Shown: positions 7,323 through 15,591, numbered from the stretch's first letter. The stretch is DNA of 43,832 nucleotides from Capnocytophaga sp. (GCF_030532915.1 NZ_JAUNKD010000005.1:1-43832); one strand, 5' to 3'. Notes: generated by a model not told the origin, from the sequence alone. Numbers and translations are program-made.

Positions 7323-7916
7323 ATGAAACGAAAATATAGTATAATCGCACTTGCCATAATCGCTTTTTCGTGCAACCAAAAGGACAATGACCCCGCCGAA
7401 GAAGATTACGGCGCCCTTTTCCCGTGGAAGGGCATCGAAAAACCCGAAAGCGGCTACGAAGACCTGAACATCAGGCAGTGCGACCCCAATTTAGCGCTAA
7501 ACAATTATCAATACATAGGCGTGGAACTTGAAAATAAACGCATTTACAAGGTAACGCTCAAATGCAGTTTCACCGAAGCGCCGAGCCTTTTCGGAGGAAC
7601 TTCATCGTATGAGGTTCGCTTCATCGGGGCGGATAAAAAACTCAAAGTGATAAGCTCTGCCAACAATCCCGAAGCGTTTCATCGGCTTGTGAGTGGCCAG
7701 GAGTACACCACCTCGTTTGAGGTTGTTTCAGGCTTCCCAATTTATTTATCGGTAAACGGGCGCGGAAACCGATTTTCAAACGTAAAAGCCAACCTTGAAG
7801 CCGTTTCAACCGACGGACTGTTCAGTATCCCAATTTTAAGCACCGAGCAATATCAAAATGACGAAGGCGTGGTGCAATTGCGCAACCCGTATTGTGAGTA
7901 CGTGATTTTGCCTTAA
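7323..7916 (+). CDS. Uncharacterised lipoprotein of the Sus-like locus
   Basis: A 197-aa protein with signal peptide and lipobox AFSC (Cys17) followed by NQKDND, close to the Lys-Asp/Glu surface-export signature known in Capnocytophaga. The rest is predicted mostly β: an extended segment after FPWKG, then alternating hydrophobic strands up to the C-terminal YVILP. No family was recognised. It lies 45 bp after the DUF4302 gene and 47 bp before DUF4856, in the same run of exported proteins, so it is presumably an accessory surface subunit of the uptake system. Confidence 0.8.
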   Translation: MKRKYSIIALAIIAFSCNQKDNDPAEEDYGALFPWKGIEKPESGYEDLNIRQCDPNLALNNYQYIGVELENKRIYKVTLKCSFTEAPSLFGGTSSYEVRFIGADKKLKVISSANNPEAFHRLVSGQEYTTSFEVVSGFPIYLSVNGRGNRFSNVKANLEAVSTDGLFSIPILSTEQYQNDEGVVQLRNPYCEYVILP

Positions 7917-7963
7917 TCAAAATTTTATCGGATTTTCAAAATACTTAAAAAAATAAATTGACA

Positions 7964-9142
7964 ATGAAGAAAATATACATACTAATGCTTGCGAGTTTGG
8001 TCATTGCCTGTAACAAAGGCGAAGGTGAAACAGTGGAATCGGCATTTATTGACCCCACCACCCTACCGCAGCTTTTCAAATACAGCTTTTCACGCAACGG
8101 AACCAGTAGCGTTGATGTGCTGGAATGCAGCTTGTTGGAAGAACCTATCAATGCACTCTACACCAGTTACTTAAAAAGTGCTTCCATAACCAATCAAGTA
8201 GCATACGATTTGGCGCTGTCTTACTATAAAAACGGGCTGTATCACATCAAACCCGAAGCAGAAGTGGCGCGTTCACCGTTGCATAACGGCAATCGTGAGC
8301 AAATTTTGCAAGATATTTTGCAGATAATTAACACATCGGCAAAAATAGGAGGCTATGGTTCTTCATCTGGACAGAATTTACGCCGCAGGGAAGCCGCACC
8401 GGGACAAACAGGATATTTGGGTTTCAGCATTGGCGACCCCAACCGCTCCTTTGCCGACGAAAAAGGCGTTGTCATAGCCGAAGTTTTTGACGGAATGCTC
8501 AAAGGTGCCGTTTATTTGGACAAAATTCTCAATTATCACCTAAACGAGCATTTACTTGACAATGAATCGCTTCGCACCAATCACGAAAACGTGGTGTTGC
8601 CATTGGGGCATAATTATACCGAGCTTGAACACCATTGGGATTTGGCTTACGGGTATTATGCCTTCTGGAAAAACCTCGCCCGCCCCGAAATTCCGATACT
8701 CAAAAACAGCGAACGCACCATTTTCAATGCCTTTGTTCAAGGGCGAATTGAACTGGGACGTTACCGATATGATGCGATGAAACAACAAATCCGAATCATA
8801 CGGGAAGAACTCTCAAAAGTAGCGGCAGCAAGAGCTATGAACTACCTGATTGGCAGTAATACGATTGCCAATCTCAAAGAAGGCAACGGAAGCGATGCCT
8901 TTGTGTTTATTTCAAAAGGAATCGGATTGGTGTATGCCCTACAATTTACCCGAAAACCCGACGGAACGCACTATATGACCTACGATGAATGCCAAAACCT
9001 GCTCAATCAATTTCAGTCGGGCAACGGATTGTGGCTGCAACAACAACTCCTTGCCGACGAAACCACTGCCGGCTCACTGCTGAACATTGCCGGCGCTATC
9101 GGAAAAGCATTCGGCATTTCAATAAACGATTTAAAACGATAA
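7964..9142 (+). CDS. DUF4856 family lipoprotein (imelysin-like fold)
   Basis: The ATG at 7964 gives a 392-aa lipoprotein with VIAC (Cys16); a TTG six bases upstream is a poorer start. The motif LEHHWDLAYGYYAFWK (about 221-236) is the hallmark of DUF4856, a helical family related to imelysin (peptidase M75/IrpA-like). The block EVFDGMLKGAVYLDKILNYHL and the C-terminal helices also fit. Imelysin-like proteins are linked in several bacteria to iron-regulated surface uptake, although peptidase activity of this class is doubtful. Within a Sus-like locus without glycosidases this suggests an iron- or protein-related target rather than a polysaccharide. That functional reading is inference; the family call is moderately strong. 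Confidence 0.82.
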   Translation: MKKIYILMLASLVIACNKGEGETVESAFIDPTTLPQLFKYSFSRNGTSSVDVLECSLLEEPINALYTSYLKSASITNQVAYDLALSYYKNGLYHIKPEAEVARSPLHNGNREQILQDILQIINTSAKIGGYGSSSGQNLRRREAAPGQTGYLGFSIGDPNRSFADEKGVVIAEVFDGMLKGAVYLDKILNYHLNEHLLDNESLRTNHENVVLPLGHNYTELEHHWDLAYGYYAFWKNLARPEIPILKNSERTIFNAFVQGRIELGRYRYDAMKQQIRIIREELSKVAAARAMNYLIGSNTIANLKEGNGSDAFVFISKGIGLVYALQFTRKPDGTHYMTYDECQNLLNQFQSGNGLWLQQQLLADETTAGSLLNIAGAIGKAFGISINDLKR

Positions 9143-9163
9143 CACTAAAAAACTTATTTTCAG

Positions 9164-10219
9164 ATGAAATACAGATACATTACCGCATTTTTAATCGCCT
9201 TTGTTCACAGCCTTACGGCACAGACCAATCTGGTGGAAAACGGCGATTTTGAACAAGTGGAAAGCAACCGATTTACAGCTTGGAATTTTGACCGATTTTT
9301 AAACGTGGAAATTGCAACCGATGACGTAAAATCAGGGCGTTATGCCGCCAAAGTATATGCCACGGGAGCTTCGTTCAGAACCTCAAAAGCGGGTGATTTT
9401 GCCACCATTCAGGTGCAGGAAGGCGCTCGTTACACCTTTTCATATTGGAGCAAATCCGAAGGCAGAAACAATTCGTGCGATGCCTTCATCACTTGGTATG
9501 ACCAAAACAACCGCTTGCTTTCGGTCAGAACCAACCTTGAACGCTCCGAAAAAAACAACACTTGGCAACCAGCAACCTACGAAATTACTGCCCCAACAGG
9601 TGCTTTTAAGGCGAGCATCGGTTTTTTTATTCCGGTGGCTTCATCAGGGGCGCTTCTTTTCGATGATATTTCTTTTGTTTTGAAAGATTTAGGAGATGCC
9701 GGAAACTTAACTCCGCCTTATGACATTCAATCAGATGCCTTTCAACGGGAAATTGAACTCTCGTGGGGCAAAAGCGCAAATGCCACCGCTTGGGACATTG
9801 TAATTAACGATAAAGACCCCATACGCACCGAAAAAAACAGTTTGGTGATTGAAAACCTGCAACCGCAAACCGCCTACGAAGTGAAAGTGCGTGCCGTGAA
9901 AGGAAATTTAACCTCACAATACAGCCCCGCCAAACGCATCACAACCACGTCGATGGCATACCAAACAGAGGACATTGAGCGCATTCCGCATTTACGAACC
10001 ATCAACCGAAACGGCAATTGCCCGCAAACTATTTCTCTTTATTACAACGATTTGATACCCGAAAATACTCAAATCGTGTATTTTATTGACGGAAAAACCG
10101 TAAATCCGGACAAAAACACGCTCACTTTCCCCAAAAAAGGTAAACAAACACTCAAAATATATATCAAAGAGACCGAATCAAGGGAATGGGAATTACAATA
10201 CAAACTAAATATTCAATAA
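9164..10219 (+). CDS. Secreted protein with CBM-like jelly-roll and fibronectin type III domains
   Basis: A 351-aa protein with a signal peptidase I type leader ending near LTAQ (residue 20); there is no lipobox Cys, in contrast to all its neighbours. Residues ~21-172 begin NLVENGDFE and end LLFDDISFVL, the usual frame of carbohydrate-binding-like (CBM4/9-type) galactose-binding-fold domains. Residues ~184-262 look like one fibronectin III domain (IELSWGKSANATAW, then NLQPQTAYEVKVRAV). The last ~90 residues are β-rich and unrecognised. It starts 21 bp after the DUF4856 stop. Likely a periplasmic or surface binding component of the uptake system; the ligand is unknown, and CBM-like folds also bind proteins. 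Confidence 0.8.
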   Translation: MKYRYITAFLIAFVHSLTAQTNLVENGDFEQVESNRFTAWNFDRFLNVEIATDDVKSGRYAAKVYATGASFRTSKAGDFATIQVQEGARYTFSYWSKSEGRNNSCDAFITWYDQNNRLLSVRTNLERSEKNNTWQPATYEITAPTGAFKASIGFFIPVASSGALLFDDISFVLKDLGDAGNLTPPYDIQSDAFQREIELSWGKSANATAWDIVINDKDPIRTEKNSLVIENLQPQTAYEVKVRAVKGNLTSQYSPAKRITTTSMAYQTEDIERIPHLRTINRNGNCPQTISLYYNDLIPENTQIVYFIDGKTVNPDKNTLTFPKKGKQTLKIYIKETESREWELQYKLNIQ

Positions 10220-10232
10220 AATTAGAAAAATA

Positions 10233-11147
10233 ATGAAAAAATATATCATAGTAAGCAGTTTTTTGGCTTTTTTTGCTTGTGATAAAGAAAATAAAACCTA
10301 TCCCGATATCAAAATAGGCAAAGAAACCACATCGCTTTCCGAAGTTTCAATCCATAGGCTGACCGAACGCAAAATTGTTCTTTCGGGCGGAAATGAAAAA
10401 TTTGCCGTAAATATCGAAAATTCAAAAATTGCTCAAGCCAGTATCCATCAAGACACGCTAAAAATCAAAGGTTTGCTGGAAGGACAAACCTTCGCCACCA
10501 TCATTTCACACGATAAAAAAGCCCGATTGGATATCAATATTATCCCTCCTGAACTGAGTTTGAGTCAAGATTCGGTTCGGTTGTATCCGAAGGACGAAAG
10601 CAAATTTATCAGTATCAATGGCGGTGGCGACCAAGTAACCATCACCGAAGACAACCCCGAAGGTTGTGTTATCGTTAAATGGAACGGAAGCAATAACATA
10701 CTGGAAATAAAAGCATTATATGAAGGAGAAGCTACGGTTCGGTTTTCTTCACCCCAATGGCAAGGCGAAAAAATACTGAATATCAGCGTACAACCCGAAG
10801 GCGTGGTGGAAGAACTGGGCATTTACACCACCCGAAACCGCAGTTACTATCACGAACTGAACCCGAAAATGGTTGTCAAACGCAAAAATGTGGGCTATTT
10901 ACTCTCGCAAAGTGCCTCACCCCGAGGATATTCCGAGGGGCTGTTCGGTAAAAAAATCGTAGCTCGTATCAGTCCGACCATCAACCCGAAACAAGGCGAA
11001 TATGTTGATTTAACTTTTGCTTTCTCACCTTTTGAATCCTCGTTTGCGGGCATTGGGCAAGGCACACACACACTGTATGTTGAAAAAATAACGGAAGAAG
11101 CAATTTTTCTGCGTGGTAAGGGATTTAAAGTTGTTTTGCCGCGTTAA
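10233..11147 (+). CDS. Ig-like (BIG2-type) repeat lipoprotein closing the Sus-like operon
   Basis: A 304-aa lipoprotein (FFAC, Cys16; CDKEN after the cut, a good surface-export signature). Two similar β-rich modules of about 75-80 aa follow: one with ERKIVLSGGNEKFAVNIENS and KIKGLLEGQTFATI, another with KFISINGGGDQVTI and EIKALYEGEATVRF, both of the bacterial Ig-like 2 type. The last ~105 residues (from about 200) form a different domain. It starts 13 bp after the FnIII protein, and a strong terminator lies 34 bp after its stop, so it is the last gene of the operon. The modules resemble in style those of the lipoproteins at 15654 and 17427. Confidence 0.78.
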   Translation: MKKYIIVSSFLAFFACDKENKTYPDIKIGKETTSLSEVSIHRLTERKIVLSGGNEKFAVNIENSKIAQASIHQDTLKIKGLLEGQTFATIISHDKKARLDINIIPPELSLSQDSVRLYPKDESKFISINGGGDQVTITEDNPEGCVIVKWNGSNNILEIKALYEGEATVRFSSPQWQGEKILNISVQPEGVVEELGIYTTRNRSYYHELNPKMVVKRKNVGYLLSQSASPRGYSEGLFGKKIVARISPTINPKQGEYVDLTFAFSPFESSFAGIGQGTHTLYVEKITEEAIFLRGKGFKVVLPR

Positions 11148-11180
11148 AAATTGATTTTTGCCTCACCGACTTGTTTTTTT

Positions 11181-11228
11181 GAAATAGCCAAACTTTCTGT
11201 CAGAGAAGTTTGGCTATTTCATTTTTTA
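11181..11228 (+). terminator. Intrinsic terminator of the Sus-like operon
   Basis: Perfect 15-bp stem GAAATAGCCAAACTT / AAGTTTGGCTATTTC (11181-11220) with a 10-nt loop and a following ATTTTTT. Placed 34 bp after the last gene. Confidence 0.9.
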
Positions 11229-11515
11229 TAATTCAGTCCATAATTTTTAACTAAACTTTTACGATTCTTCTTATAAAAACCATATTATGTAATACATAAA
11301 ACAAATAAAATGATAATATAACAAACTTAATTCTATAAAAAGAACAATTAAAAAAAATTGAAACGTTAATATTTCCTATAAAACATTATTTAAGCTATCG
11401 AAATGTTTCATTTATCAGTATAATTTTATTTTTTCAAAAAAAGTTTTAAAATAATTTGCATACTTCATTTTTTTTTTTTTTACTTTGCAGTGAAATATCC
11501 TAAGCACTATTAGTT
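11229..11515 (+). promoter_or_regulatory. A/T-rich leader of the cytolysin-like operon
   Basis: About 290 bp without a gene between the terminator and the ATG at 11516. It is extremely A/T rich. The only clear signal is the promoter at 11456-11487 with its T14 tract; I see no other repeat or RNA structure in it. Confidence 0.5.
11456..11487 (+). promoter_or_regulatory. Likely promoter with a T14 homopolymer in the spacer
   Basis: TTG at 11456-11458 and TTACTTTG at 11480-11487 are separated by 21 bp, matching the Bacteroidota TTG-N17-23-TAnnTTTG promoter with one mismatch in the -7 element. A run of 14 T (11468-11481) fills much of the spacer and overlaps the -7 element. Gain or loss of a T would change the spacing, a known route to phase variation in other bacteria. 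The start codon is 29 bp downstream. Confidence 0.6.
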
Positions 11516-12307
11516 ATGAAAAAAAATTTAAAACACACTTCGGTAATGGGGCTTGTTGTGATGGTCATTGCAGCAGTAGTTTCGTGTAGTAAAAAAGATG
11601 ACGCCCCTGATAGATTCAGCGCTGTAATAAGCCAAAATTTTACAGACCCGCTGAAAAATGAACGCAACATACAGGTAGAAGATTATATTCCCTACACTAT
11701 CGTTATTGATGACAGTCAAAAAGAAGAAAATGTAGAATACCGATTGATTTCAGTACGTGAAGACCAGCCCTATCATCAAACTATTTGGAAAGATTTTGGG
11801 TTGCACCTCTCATCTGATGATAAAACGCCTCCTGACGTAACCAAAAAATACATATCGTTTTACAAACAGGGTGAGCATACTTTTTACATACGTCCTTACG
11901 TACCCGGAACTTTTAAGCATACATATTATTTGCAAAAATTAGTAAACGGTAAAGAGGCAGGTGAAAAAGTCAAATTAAACACCATATTTAATGCGGTGAA
12001 AATTGAAATTGGGAAACAATTCTATCGCTTATCAGGGGAAAGATTTTATTTCAAGATTAATGATGGAGATGAAGATACAGACACCTATTTTGACTTGCCG
12101 ACAGAGAGTAGCCAATGGTATGAACTACACACTAATACGAACAAAAAATATGAGGGCGAGTTCAAACCGGTATTTCGCAATTATTTTTTGTATGTTAGTG
12201 AAAATCCAACCTTAGGAGGAATTATAAAACACCTCAAAATCAGACAACAATTACAAGGTGGCTCTGAATATATCATTGAATATTATAACATTAAAGTCGA
12301 TTTATAA
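11516..12307 (+). CDS. Uncharacterised lipoprotein A of the cytolysin-like operon
   Basis: A 263-aa lipoprotein with VVSC (Cys24) followed by SKKDD, a strong match to the Lys-Asp/Glu surface-export signature. No family was recognised. Landmarks are NFTDPLKNERNIQVEDYIPY (about 41-60), a YRLISVRE strand, HQTIWKDFGL, FYIRPYVPGTFKHTYYLQK, and a C-terminal EYYNIKVDL. The protein appears wholly β. The next gene (12328) is a clear paralogue with the same landmarks. It is first in a four-gene run that ends with two CDC-like proteins. By analogy with Bacteroides CDC-like systems, where a surface lipoprotein protects the producer, it is a candidate immunity protein; this is a context-based guess only. 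Confidence 0.82.
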   Translation: MKKNLKHTSVMGLVVMVIAAVVSCSKKDDAPDRFSAVISQNFTDPLKNERNIQVEDYIPYTIVIDDSQKEENVEYRLISVREDQPYHQTIWKDFGLHLSSDDKTPPDVTKKYISFYKQGEHTFYIRPYVPGTFKHTYYLQKLVNGKEAGEKVKLNTIFNAVKIEIGKQFYRLSGERFYFKINDGDEDTDTYFDLPTESSQWYELHTNTNKKYEGEFKPVFRNYFLYVSENPTLGGIIKHLKIRQQLQGGSEYIIEYYNIKVDL

Positions 12308-12327
12308 TTTAAAGAATCTGACTGATT

Positions 12328-13119
12328 ATGAAACAACTAACACAACTTTTAAAATTTTACTTGCTGATTGCTATGTTTATTTCGTGTAACAAGCAGGTTG
12401 ATGAAACGAATTTCTCAATAACAATGCGAGAAAACTTCACAGACGTAACCAAAAACAAATCAAACATACAAGTTAATGATTATGTTCCGTATGAAGTAAT
12501 CATTTCAGATACAGAAGATAACAACGAAATAGAATATCGGTTAGTCCCCGTTCGCAAAGGAAATAATTTTCATCAAATATTATGGAAGGATTATGGCTTG
12601 TATTTGAGCGATACGGATTCCATTACAAAAAACAAGCCTAACTACGTGTCTTTTTCAGGCAAAGGAAAACACAACTTGTACATACGTCCGTTAGTGGCTG
12701 GTACTTTTAAACATGTCTACGAACTGCAAAAATGGAAAAACGAACAACAAATAGGCAATTCCATAAAAATAAATGAGAATTTTAATGCCATAAAAATTAG
12801 TGCCTACTATGATGACAGTTTTTTCTCTTTTGCCAGAGGTTGGTTTTTAAAAGTTGATGATGGTCAAGAAGAAACAGACAAATATCTTACAGAACAAAGT
12901 GCAACATATAAATACACTCTCAATATCATAACAAAAGATAAAATTAGAATGATACGGGAGGGCTTCCCTGATTTTTTCGGAAACATTCGCTTTTTAGCTC
13001 CGAATGATTTATTTGACAACGATAAACCAGAGCACATACAAAAAGTGAAAGTTACAAAAAAAGTGAAAGATATGCCTAAATTCGAAATTGTTTATTACGA
13101 CATAAAAATAGAAAAATAA
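12328..13119 (+). CDS. Uncharacterised lipoprotein B, paralogue of 11516
   Basis: A 263-aa lipoprotein (FISC, Cys20; NKQVDE after the cut). It aligns with its neighbour along the whole length: NFTDVTKNKSNIQVNDYVPY, IEYRLVPVR, HQILWKDYGL, LYIRPLVAGTFKHVYELQK, and a C-terminal IVYYDIKIE. This indicates an old tandem duplication followed by marked divergence. It begins 20 bp after gene A and ends 15 bp before the first CDC-like gene. As there are two cytolysin-like proteins and two of these lipoproteins, a pairwise relation (immunity or activator for each) is possible but unproven. Confidence 0.82.
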   Translation: MKQLTQLLKFYLLIAMFISCNKQVDETNFSITMRENFTDVTKNKSNIQVNDYVPYEVIISDTEDNNEIEYRLVPVRKGNNFHQILWKDYGLYLSDTDSITKNKPNYVSFSGKGKHNLYIRPLVAGTFKHVYELQKWKNEQQIGNSIKINENFNAIKISAYYDDSFFSFARGWFLKVDDGQEETDKYLTEQSATYKYTLNIITKDKIRMIREGFPDFFGNIRFLAPNDLFDNDKPEHIQKVKVTKKVKDMPKFEIVYYDIKIEK

Positions 13120-13134
13120 TAAAAAAACAATCCA

Positions 13135-14256
13135 ATGAAAACAAAAATTTTTAACCCCATAGTGGTGTTGCTGTGCCTATGTGCAATGGCAATAGTGGCT
13201 TGCAGCAAGCCCACCAATGATGACCTCGGTGAAAAACTTGCCGAACTCAAACCCATAACGTTTCCCGATAACAGTGGTGAAGTGGTTAGCGCAAAAGTGA
13301 TACGTGATTTAGGAAACGGAAAAAAGGAAATTTTAAAAGAGGTAAAAAAATCACTTCCTATTGACCCGGTGGAACTGATTGACATTTCAGGGTTAGATGT
13401 TATCTACCCCGGTAGTATTTTAAGAGGTGATTCATTTTTGGAAGGAAATCTTGACCCTGTGGCAATAGCGAATCCCAAAGAAATGACCATCTCCATTTCA
13501 TTGCGTGGCAAAGGTTTTTCAGTTACAAAAACCGCATTGCCTTCTGTGGGCAACGTTCGCAAACAAATGAACGATTTGATAACAGACGATAAAATCAATC
13601 ACGAAGCAACCCCTACTTATCTAAAATATTATTCAAACAGTGTTACAACATCGGCAAGTTTTAACAGAACAATGCGCACGCACGCAAAGGCAAGCACCCT
13701 GTTTGGATTAGCTAAAAGTAGTTTTAACCTTGAGGACTCATACTTATCATCAAACAGTTCACAGTATGTATTGATTAAGGTTCGTCAGTTTTTTTACAAC
13801 GTGGCGGTTGACCCGAAACCTTATGACCAATGGGGTGATATGAACAGTAGTAATTTAGGCAGTTACGAACCTGTGTACATAAGCAGTGTGGATTATGGTC
13901 GTGTGGTTCACTTGCTCATCAAAACAAAACAAAGTGCGGAAGAAGTTCACCGAAAAGTGGAAGGTGCCTTGAAAGCCGGCTTTTTGGTACGGGCGAGTGG
14001 TGGTTCAACCGCCAATGAAGATTATGCCCGAAGTTTTAATTCACAAGAAATGAGTGTAATGACCCTTGGCGGTCCTTTAAAATGGGGGAAATCTATTCGT
14101 GATTTAGACTCATTCTTAGATTTTTTACACGTGCCTTCTACCAAAGAACTGATAGAGTCTGCCGTACCAATAGGCTATAAAGTACGAACACTCAAAGACA
14201 ATAAAGAAGTGCAAGTCAGAACATTTTACACTGACAAAATATCCGTGCGAGAATAA
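13135..14256 (+). CDS. CDC-like (thiol-activated cytolysin family) lipoprotein 1, no domain 4
   Basis: A 373-aa lipoprotein (IVAC, Cys23). From about residue 75 it follows the core of cholesterol-dependent cytolysins as in perfringolysin O: DVIYPGSILRG (88-98; CDC TYPGAL), NPKEMTISISLRG (113-125; CDC pre-IDLPG strand), PTYLKYYSNSV, YVLIKVRQFFYNVAVD (211-226; CDC KQIFYTVSAD), SSVDYGRVVHLLIKT (250-264; CDC SNVAYGRTIYVKLET), and MTLGGPL (309-315; CDC LGG). It ends just after KVRTLKDNKEV, where CDCs continue into domain 4, so the cholesterol-binding domain and undecapeptide are absent. The YGR motif and the glycine pair are kept. CDC-like proteins of Bacteroidota form pores in competing bacteria. 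Its own lipid anchor is noteworthy. Family call is strong, activity inferred. Confidence 0.88.
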   Translation: MKTKIFNPIVVLLCLCAMAIVACSKPTNDDLGEKLAELKPITFPDNSGEVVSAKVIRDLGNGKKEILKEVKKSLPIDPVELIDISGLDVIYPGSILRGDSFLEGNLDPVAIANPKEMTISISLRGKGFSVTKTALPSVGNVRKQMNDLITDDKINHEATPTYLKYYSNSVTTSASFNRTMRTHAKASTLFGLAKSSFNLEDSYLSSNSSQYVLIKVRQFFYNVAVDPKPYDQWGDMNSSNLGSYEPVYISSVDYGRVVHLLIKTKQSAEEVHRKVEGALKAGFLVRASGGSTANEDYARSFNSQEMSVMTLGGPLKWGKSIRDLDSFLDFLHVPSTKELIESAVPIGYKVRTLKDNKEVQVRTFYTDKISVRE

Positions 14257-14279
14257 GTAAACTTTAAACTTTTTAACAT

Positions 14280-15416
14280 ATGAAAAATTTAATTCTAAAA
14301 TCAGCATTGGTAGCAAGTTTAATCTTGGCTGTGACATCTTGTAGTAAAGACGACGGAGGTTCTACCAACCTCACCGATCCGGTAGCCATTCAGTTGGCAG
14401 CTCTGAAAAAAGTAGAGTTTCCCCAAGAAGCTTCAAAAATTGTTCCTACAACAGGCTCTTGGAAAACGGTTGGTAATTACGAACTTATAACCGAGCGCAA
14501 ACAAGTGTTAATGAACCCTATGCAGTTGGTTGATGAAACAAATCGTGATATCATTTATCCGGGTAGCGTGTTGCGAGGCAGTTCGTTTTTAGAAGGAAAA
14601 TATGACCCTTTGATAATTTCAAACCCAAAAGAAATTACATTTTCCACCTCATTACAAGGAAAAGGACTTGACGTAAAAAAACAAGCCTTCCCTACGGTGA
14701 GCGACGTTCGCCAGAAAATCAATGACCTTATCAAAGATAACAATGAAAAAATTGATTACAAAAACGCACCCACTTACCTAAAATATGCTTCCGAGAGTGT
14801 AGGTTCTATCAGCAGTTTTAACAAAACATTTCACTTACACGTAGGGGTTGATGTATTGGCAAAATTGGTCGAAGTTCAATTTAACTACGACCCGAGTGAA
14901 TTTCGCATCAACGGAAAAAGCTATGTGTTACTCAAACTATATCAACCGCTGTACAATATAACCGTTGACCCAAAAGAAGCCAGCCAGTGGGGTGAACTTA
15001 AAGATGTAGGCGATACCGAACCTGTGTATGTAAGCAGTGTTGAGTACGGCAGAGCAGCCTATTTACTTGTTGAAACAGAACGCAGTGCCTCAGAAGTGGT
15101 TGATTATTTTAATGCCTCGGTTAGTGTAGATGTCGTGAAAGTTGTGGATGTTGATATAGATGGCTCACGCAGAAAAGTTGTTAAAGACTGGTTCACAAAA
15201 GGAAAAATTTCTGTTGTTGCCCTTGGGGGACCTATTGGGCACTCAAACAAAATTGATAACTATGATTCCTTTATTTCTTTCTTAAAAGACCCTAACCCTG
15301 AAAGTTTAATCAATTCAGCTGCCGCAATCAGTTATAAAGTGCGTACCCTCAAAGACAATAAAGAGGTGGAGGTAAGAGGTCTTGTCTTCGATGAATATTT
15401 TAAAGAAAAAAAATAG
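14280..15416 (+). CDS. CDC-like (thiol-activated cytolysin family) lipoprotein 2, no domain 4
   Basis: A 378-aa lipoprotein (VTSC, Cys21) followed by SKDDGG, an excellent surface-export signature. It is a paralogue of the upstream CDC-like protein and shows the same CDC core: IIYPGSVLRG (91-100), NPKEITFSTSLQG (115-127), APTYLKYASESV, YVLLKLYQPLYNITVD (215-230), SSVEYGRAAYLLVET (252-266), and VALGGPI (313-319). It has a longer insertion around residues 280-305, in the region that corresponds to the second membrane-inserting hairpin bundle. Domain 4 is again absent; the short tail after KDNKEVEVR is acidic and basic. Two non-identical CDC-like proteins in tandem match the published picture of two-component CDC-like toxins. 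It is last in the operon before the 15461 terminator. Confidence 0.88.
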   Translation: MKNLILKSALVASLILAVTSCSKDDGGSTNLTDPVAIQLAALKKVEFPQEASKIVPTTGSWKTVGNYELITERKQVLMNPMQLVDETNRDIIYPGSVLRGSSFLEGKYDPLIISNPKEITFSTSLQGKGLDVKKQAFPTVSDVRQKINDLIKDNNEKIDYKNAPTYLKYASESVGSISSFNKTFHLHVGVDVLAKLVEVQFNYDPSEFRINGKSYVLLKLYQPLYNITVDPKEASQWGELKDVGDTEPVYVSSVEYGRAAYLLVETERSASEVVDYFNASVSVDVVKVVDVDIDGSRRKVVKDWFTKGKISVVALGGPIGHSNKIDNYDSFISFLKDPNPESLINSAAAISYKVRTLKDNKEVEVRGLVFDEYFKEKK

Positions 15417-15460
15417 CATATCAAAAAGCGGTTACAATTATCTAATAATAAATTATGATT

Positions 15461-15502
15461 AAGCGAATCATTTCTGAAATTCAGAAACGATTCGCTTTTT
15501 TA
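15461..15502 (+). terminator. Intrinsic terminator of the cytolysin-like operon
   Basis: Long stem AAGCGAATCATTTCTGAA / TTCAGAAACGATTCGCTT with one mismatch, followed by TTTT. It lies about 45 bp after the second CDC-like gene. Confidence 0.9.
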
Positions 15503-15591
15503 ACTTCATAAAATAACTAAAAATCAAATAATTAACACCATTTTAATTATTTTTAAGCCTAATTCCTTTAAAAAAATCAGTTGTTTTTATG

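Noticed and set aside
1..11147. Classical polysaccharide utilisation locus
   Set aside because: SusC and SusD are present but no glycoside hydrolase, lyase or sulfatase is; the CBM-like fold alone is not enough to assign a glycan.
11516..13119. The 263-aa lipoproteins as conjugation proteins (TraQ/DUF3872-like β proteins)
   Set aside because: Only a vague resemblance in β-strand pattern, no shared motif, and no conjugation genes nearby.
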